DNA of 64,000 nt from Streptomyces tubercidicus. GTDB taxonomy: Bacteria > Actinomycetota > Actinomycetes > Streptomycetales > Streptomycetaceae. The stretch is taken from positions 5,766,001-5,830,000 of the forward strand of contig NZ_CP114205.1 of assembly GCF_027497495.1 (NCBI RefSeq), read 5' to 3'. Below, piece by piece: positions 60,516 through 64,000 of the stretch. The notes below the pieces were generated by a model. The model ran no database searches, had not been told where the DNA came from, and saw nothing but the letters and a program-made list of their open reading frames with translations. Position numbers and translations under genes: made by a program. Every line of letters starts with the position of its first letter. Within the stretch, counting starts at the first letter, position 1.

Positions 60516-61483
60516 AGCGAAGAGAGGTCGGCCACTGCCCGGGACAGTTCGCGCAAGGCTTCGGGCGGGCCGAGCACCTCGACGTCCGTGCCGAACTGAA
60601 GCAGCTGGCAGACCGCGGCGGGCACCGGGTAGGTCAGCTCGGCCGTGAGCCATTCTTCGGCGCCCGCGTCTGCGCCACCATCCGGATCCACTGCTTCCGG
60701 TCCGCGGAAATTGGCACCGGTGATGCGTCTGACCATGTCCAGCCGGTGCCTGCGCACCCGTACCACCACCCGCATCCCGGTACTGCGGTCCTCCACCTCG
60801 CGCCGAAGCTCCTTCCAGACCCGTGTCAGCTCCATGCCGTCGCGGCGGCGCACCGGTTCGGCGGTGACGGCGGCGTCCGAGATCCGGTCGGTACGGAACA
60901 GTCGTGGCCTGCCTTCGTGGTCGGCGACGAGGTACCAGGTGCCCGCCTTGGAAACCAGTCCGTACGGATCGACGGTGTAGGAGTTCTGCGCCGTACTGCC
61001 GCTGTGCCGGTAGCCGATGCGCAGCCGCTGATCGGAGAGCACCGCGGTGTGCAGCGCCTCCACACCGGCCTCACCGCGCGGCCCGGCGAGCCAGCGCTCC
61101 GGGTCGATCAGAATGCGGCGACTGCTCAGTTCGGCGGCCGGCCGGTGCGGTGCCGGCAGCGCCGCCATCATCTTGCGCAGCGCGGAACCGAGGGCGCGGT
61201 CGAGCCCGAGCGCCGAGTGCGCGCTCTCCCCGACCAGGACGAACAACGCCCGCGCCTCGTCCGTGGTCAGCCCGGTCATGTCCGTACGGAAGCCGGACAG
61301 GAGCCGGATTCCACCGTACTTGCCGCGCTCCGCGTACACAGGCACGCCGGCCGCCGAGAGCGCCTCGACGTCGCGGTAGACGGTGCGAACCGAGACCTCC
61401 AGGCGCTCGGCGAGCTCGGTCGCCGGGACCAGATCGCGCTGCTGCAGCAGAAGCAGGATGGAAAGCAGGCGGTCGAACTTCAT
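60494..61483 (-). CDS. WYL-domain transcriptional regulator (YafY/DeoR type)
   Basis: A 329-residue regulator. The N-terminal helix-turn-helix is LPATELAERLEVSVRTVYRDVEALSAAGVPVYAERGKYGGIRL (given here only as landmarks VSVRTVYRD and GGIRL in the chain). A WYL ligand-sensing domain follows (YGLVSKAGTWYLVA) and a C-terminal WCX extension. It is divergent from the second oxidase with an 87-base gap containing an inverted repeat, so it probably controls that gene and itself. Its 3' end overlaps that of the LAL regulator by 22 bases. Confidence 0.88.
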   Translation of the reverse strand: MKFDRLLSILLLLQQRDLVPATELAERLEVSVRTVYRDVEALSAAGVPVYAERGKYGGIRLLSGFRTDMTGLTTDEARALFVLVGESAHSALGLDRALGSALRKMMAALPAPHRPAAELSSRRILIDPERWLAGPRGEAGVEALHTAVLSDQRLRIGYRHSGSTAQNSYTVDPYGLVSKAGTWYLVADHEGRPRLFRTDRISDAAVTAEPVRRRDGMELTRVWKELRREVEDRSTGMRVVVRVRRHRLDMVRRITGANFRGPEAVDPDGGADAGAEEWLTAELTYPVPAAVCQLLQFGTDVEVLGPPEALRELSRAVADLSSLYRPCAV

Positions 61484-61502
61484 TTCTCAAGTCTCTCTCC
61501 AT

Positions 61503-61516
61503 ACCTGTCGGCAGGT
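61503..61516. promoter_or_regulatory. Inverted repeat between WYL regulator and oxidase
   Basis: ACCTGTCGGCAGGT is a 5-bp-arm inverted repeat followed by a further TGTCAGG, 20 bases upstream of the WYL start and 55 bases before the oxidase. The position suggests the operator for the divergent pair. Confidence 0.5.
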
Positions 61517-61570
61517 GTCAGGTTTCAGCCTCATGATCGGGCTTGCTGGACGAACCGAACGGAGAATGCT

Positions 61571-62968
61571 GTGAATCCCAAGGACTTCCGAACGCTCGCC
61601 TCCCATGTCGAGGGCCCGGTCCTGCAGCCTGGCGACGAGGGGTACGAGCAGGAGCGGACCGGGTTCAATCTCGCGGTCCAGCACCGGCCCGACGTGATCG
61701 TCGGTGCCACCCGGGCCGAGGACGTCCAGGCGGCGGTGCGGTTCGCCGCGGAGTACGGGCTGCCGGTCGCGGTGCAGGCCACCGGGCACGGATACTCGGT
61801 TGCGGCCGAGGGCGGCCTGCTGATCACGACCGGCCGGATGAGCGGAGTCGAGGTGGACCCCGCCGCGAAGACCGTGACCGTCGAGGCCGGCGTCCGCTTC
61901 GAGCAGGTCATCCCGGAGACAGCCCCGCACGGGCTGGCGCCGCTGAACGGTTCCGCGCCGCATGTGGGTGTCGTCCCCTACGTCTTGGGCGGTGGGATCG
62001 GGCTTCTGGTGCGCTCGTTCGGCTACGCGGCCGACCAAGTGCGCAGCATGGACGTGGTGACCGCCGACGGCAGCCTGCGCCACGTCACCCCGGACAGCGA
62101 GCCCGACCTGTATTGGGCGCTGCTGGGCGGCCGGGACAACTTCGGCATCGTGACGCGTCTGGAAATGGGCCTCGTCCCGGTGGCCAGGTTGTACGGCGGA
62201 GGACTCTTCTACGATGCCGAAGCGGCGCCCGACGTCCTCCAGGCGTACCTGCGCTGGACCGCCGGCCTGCCGCAGGAGATGAACTCCTCAGTGGCGCTGA
62301 TTCCGATGCCGGACGACGAGGACGTGCCCGAGCCGATGCGCGGCCGGCACATCTATCACGTGCGGATCGCCTTCACCGGCAGCCAGGAAGAGGGTGAGCG
62401 GCTGGTCGCGCCGCTGCGCGAGACGGCCGGCCCGGTGCTCTTCGAGATGCTGCGGGAGATGCCGTACGCGGAGAGCGCTTCCATCCACGACGACCCCCCG
62501 GTGGCGGTGCCGTTCCTTCGGGAGGTCGCCCTGTTCGAGGAGCTCGGAGAGGACGCGCTGGCCACGATCCTGAAGCACGCCGGGCCGCAGGCGCCGGTGC
62601 CTTGCGTGGTGGAGCTGCGGCATCTGGGCGGCGCCCTGGCAGCAGCGCCTGCGCACCCCAACGCGGTGGCGCACCGGGAGGCGCAGTACCTCCTGTCCGT
62701 CGTCACCCTGTTGTTCGGTGTCACGGAGAAGGACACCCGACCGGTCCTCAAGGGCCTCTTCGACGCACTGGAGCCCTGGAACACCGGCAGCAGCCTGAAC
62801 TTCATGGGGCACGGCGAGAACGCCGGACCGGAGCAGGTCCGCACCGCCTACGCGCCGGAGGCACTCCAGCGGCTGGGTGAGATCAAGGCGTCCCACGATC
62901 CGGAGAACCTCTTCCGCCTCAACTACAACATCGCACCAACGGGCAACGGCGCGGCCACCACGAGCTGA
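61571..62968 (+). CDS. BBE-type FAD-linked oxidase, second copy
   Basis: A 465-residue paralogue of the oxidase at 56443. The FAD-linking His is His73 in QATGHGYSV; again no second-tether Cys is present (LNGSAPHVGVVPYVLGGGIG). The family end motif is DPENLFRLNYNI. It is controlled separately, divergent from the WYL regulator, and may be induced by a pathway compound. GTG start with GGAG six bases upstream. Its reaction is unknown; it could act on the phenazine or detoxify it. Confidence 0.87.
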   Translation: MNPKDFRTLASHVEGPVLQPGDEGYEQERTGFNLAVQHRPDVIVGATRAEDVQAAVRFAAEYGLPVAVQATGHGYSVAAEGGLLITTGRMSGVEVDPAAKTVTVEAGVRFEQVIPETAPHGLAPLNGSAPHVGVVPYVLGGGIGLLVRSFGYAADQVRSMDVVTADGSLRHVTPDSEPDLYWALLGGRDNFGIVTRLEMGLVPVARLYGGGLFYDAEAAPDVLQAYLRWTAGLPQEMNSSVALIPMPDDEDVPEPMRGRHIYHVRIAFTGSQEEGERLVAPLRETAGPVLFEMLREMPYAESASIHDDPPVAVPFLREVALFEELGEDALATILKHAGPQAPVPCVVELRHLGGALAAAPAHPNAVAHREAQYLLSVVTLLFGVTEKDTRPVLKGLFDALEPWNTGSSLNFMGHGENAGPEQVRTAYAPEALQRLGEIKASHDPENLFRLNYNIAPTGNGAATTS

Positions 62969-63085
62969 GCCGAGCCTCCGACGCCGGCCGCCACTGTACG
63001 GTGGCCGGCCCCCCAAGCGCCCGTCCCGGCGAAAGTCCCCCGCACGCTGGGACGGGCCCCAACTTCCCCCTCAATGGAGTCATCG

Positions 63086-63538
63086 ATGAACCCCTCGTCC
63101 TCCGCCGCAGGAACGTCCGGCGGTGTGGGCCGTGACACGCACGCCGACAGCGCCACCGGCGGCCGGCTGCGCCGTGTGATCGCCATGGACGCGGCCGGCA
63201 TGGCGGTGGTCGGCGTCGTGTACCTGGTCGCCGCGTCTCCGTTGGGCAGCCTGTTCGGGCCCGGCACTGTGCTGGTGGCCGTCGTCGGCGGCGTGATGCT
63301 GGCAGCGGGAGCGGGCATCGCCCTCGTGGCCAGGCTCCGTCCCATCCCGGCCGGCGCGGTGCGCGGCGTTATCGGCGGTGGAGTCTTCTGGATCCTGCTG
63401 AGCCTGGCCGCCCTCGCCCTCGGCTGGCTGGACCTGACCACCACCGGCCTGGTGTGGACATGGCTGCAAATTCTGCCCGTCGCGGTCTTCGCGTCCTTGC
63501 AGACCCTGGCGCTGCGCGCAGATCTGCGCGCGGCCTGA
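63086..63538 (+). CDS. Small four-helix membrane protein
   Basis: A 150-residue protein with a polar 38-residue start and four hydrophobic helices (about 38-57, 62-83, 90-112, 116-140). No motif is recognised. It follows the second oxidase by 117 bases in the same direction and may be co-transcribed. ATG 63086 has GGAG six bases upstream. Confidence 0.7.
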   Translation: MNPSSSAAGTSGGVGRDTHADSATGGRLRRVIAMDAAGMAVVGVVYLVAASPLGSLFGPGTVLVAVVGGVMLAAGAGIALVARLRPIPAGAVRGVIGGGVFWILLSLAALALGWLDLTTTGLVWTWLQILPVAVFASLQTLALRADLRAA

Positions 63539-63576
63539 CCCGGCCCGTACCGCTCCGCCGGTTCCCCGGCGCGGGC

Positions 63577-63924
63577 TCAGCCGGCCGCCGGCGGCGAGAG
63601 CGCCAGCCCCAGACCGCCGAGACCGGGCAGCGCGTGCTTCCCCTCGACGGTCGCCTCCACGTCGAACCATTCCCGGAAGTCGAGTGGCAGGCCGATCAGT
63701 TCACCAGCACTGCGTGGCAGCACCGCCGCTTCGGCGGCCTCCTTCGACTCCCAGATGAACACGGCGCCCCAGCGGTTCTTCTCCGGGTCGGACACCCAGA
63801 CCTTCAGCAGCAGGCCGGGGATGTCCGACCAGGACTGCTCGGCCTCCTCACGCAGGAACTCGCGCAGTGTCTCCGCGCAGTGCTGCGAATCGGTGAGATC
63901 CCACCAGGCGATCATGGCTTTCAT
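63577..63924 (-). CDS. YdhR-like monooxygenase-family protein
   Basis: A 115-residue ferredoxin-like (ABM/YdhR) fold protein. Landmarks are LLLKVWVSDPEKNRWGAVFIWESKEAAEAA and an open hydrophobic end. Small proteins of this family act as cofactor-free monooxygenases or binding proteins in secondary metabolism; the role here is unproven. Convergent with the membrane-protein gene, so it may be controlled from beyond the right edge. The last 76 bases of the window hold nothing recognised. Confidence 0.75.
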   Translation of the reverse strand: MKAMIAWWDLTDSQHCAETLREFLREEAEQSWSDIPGLLLKVWVSDPEKNRWGAVFIWESKEAAEAAVLPRSAGELIGLPLDFREWFDVEATVEGKHALPGLGGLGLALSPPAAG

Positions 63925-64000
63925 CGGGCGATGCCTCCCACTTCCTCTACGGGCCTCTCGGTACGCGTCCTGCGGGCCAGCATACGAAGGGCGCGATGGA

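Noticed and set aside
1..64000. tRNA genes, rRNA genes, insertion sequences, prophage or attachment sites
   Set aside because: None was recognised on reading both strands; a covariance-model tRNA scan could still find one.

Overview
The window is chromosomal DNA of a high-GC actinomycete, almost certainly a Streptomyces. The evidence is the strong G/C bias at third codon positions, GTG/TTG starts with GGAG-type ribosome binding sites, start/stop overlaps (GTGA, ATGA), mycothiol- and F420-type enzymes, a two-domain RNase H/phosphatase, and rare TTA codons confined to a few regulated genes. From memory, the gene order from the left edge to about 41.6 kb resembles the SCO2322 to SCO2299 neighbourhood of S. 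coelicolor; I could not verify this.

Region 1 (1-5.0 kb, minus strand) is a vitamin B12-responsive uptake operon. A cobalamin riboswitch (about 4845-4995) precedes an anchored alpha/alpha-barrel surface protein, a small anchored beta-type protein (SCO2322 family), an EcfT permease and a fused double ATPase that runs off the left edge. The two surface proteins together recall the two domains of animal intrinsic factor.

Region 2 (5.0-31.3 kb) is dominated by what I read as a KstR regulon. It contains a KstR-like TetR repressor, five sites resembling the KstR operator TnnAACnnGTTnnA, and genes for beta-oxidation of sterol-like side chains: aldehyde dehydrogenase, [3Fe-4S] ferredoxin, two-domain acyl-CoA dehydrogenase, SCPx thiolase, MaoC hydratase, zinc alcohol dehydrogenase and a 17-beta-HSD4-like SDR. 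Among them lie a glycosyltransferase/methyltransferase/toroid operon whose promoter carries one operator, an F420-dependent oxidoreductase, a peptidoglycan amidase, an MFS exporter, and an ABC exporter with its own two-component system. Two intergenic minisatellites (16-bp and 14-bp units) occur here.

Region 3 (31.4-41.6 kb) is housekeeping: a Nif3-like protein, a zinc-ribbon coiled-coil protein apparently starting at CTG, RNase H/phosphatase, KDPG aldolase, YaaA, an RNB ribonuclease, a MerR regulator and the RNase P RNA gene.

Region 4 (42.1-63.9 kb), starting just after rnpB, is a phenazine biosynthetic cluster. phzB-C-D-E-F-G supply the core pathway from chorismate to the phenazine scaffold. 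A flavin reductase and flavin-dependent halogenase predict chlorination. An amino-acid-type adenylating ligase, an aryl-carrier-like protein and a KAS III-like acyltransferase predict attachment of an activated acid or amino acid. Two paralogous BBE-type flavoprotein oxidases, a CPA2 antiporter, an orphan OmpR-type regulator, a very large LuxR (LAL) regulator, a WYL regulator, a small membrane protein and a YdhR-like protein complete it. TTA codons in phzC, phzD, the OmpR-type regulator and the LAL regulator (two) suggest bldA-dependent timing. The likely product is a halogenated, acylated phenazine I cannot match to a known compound.
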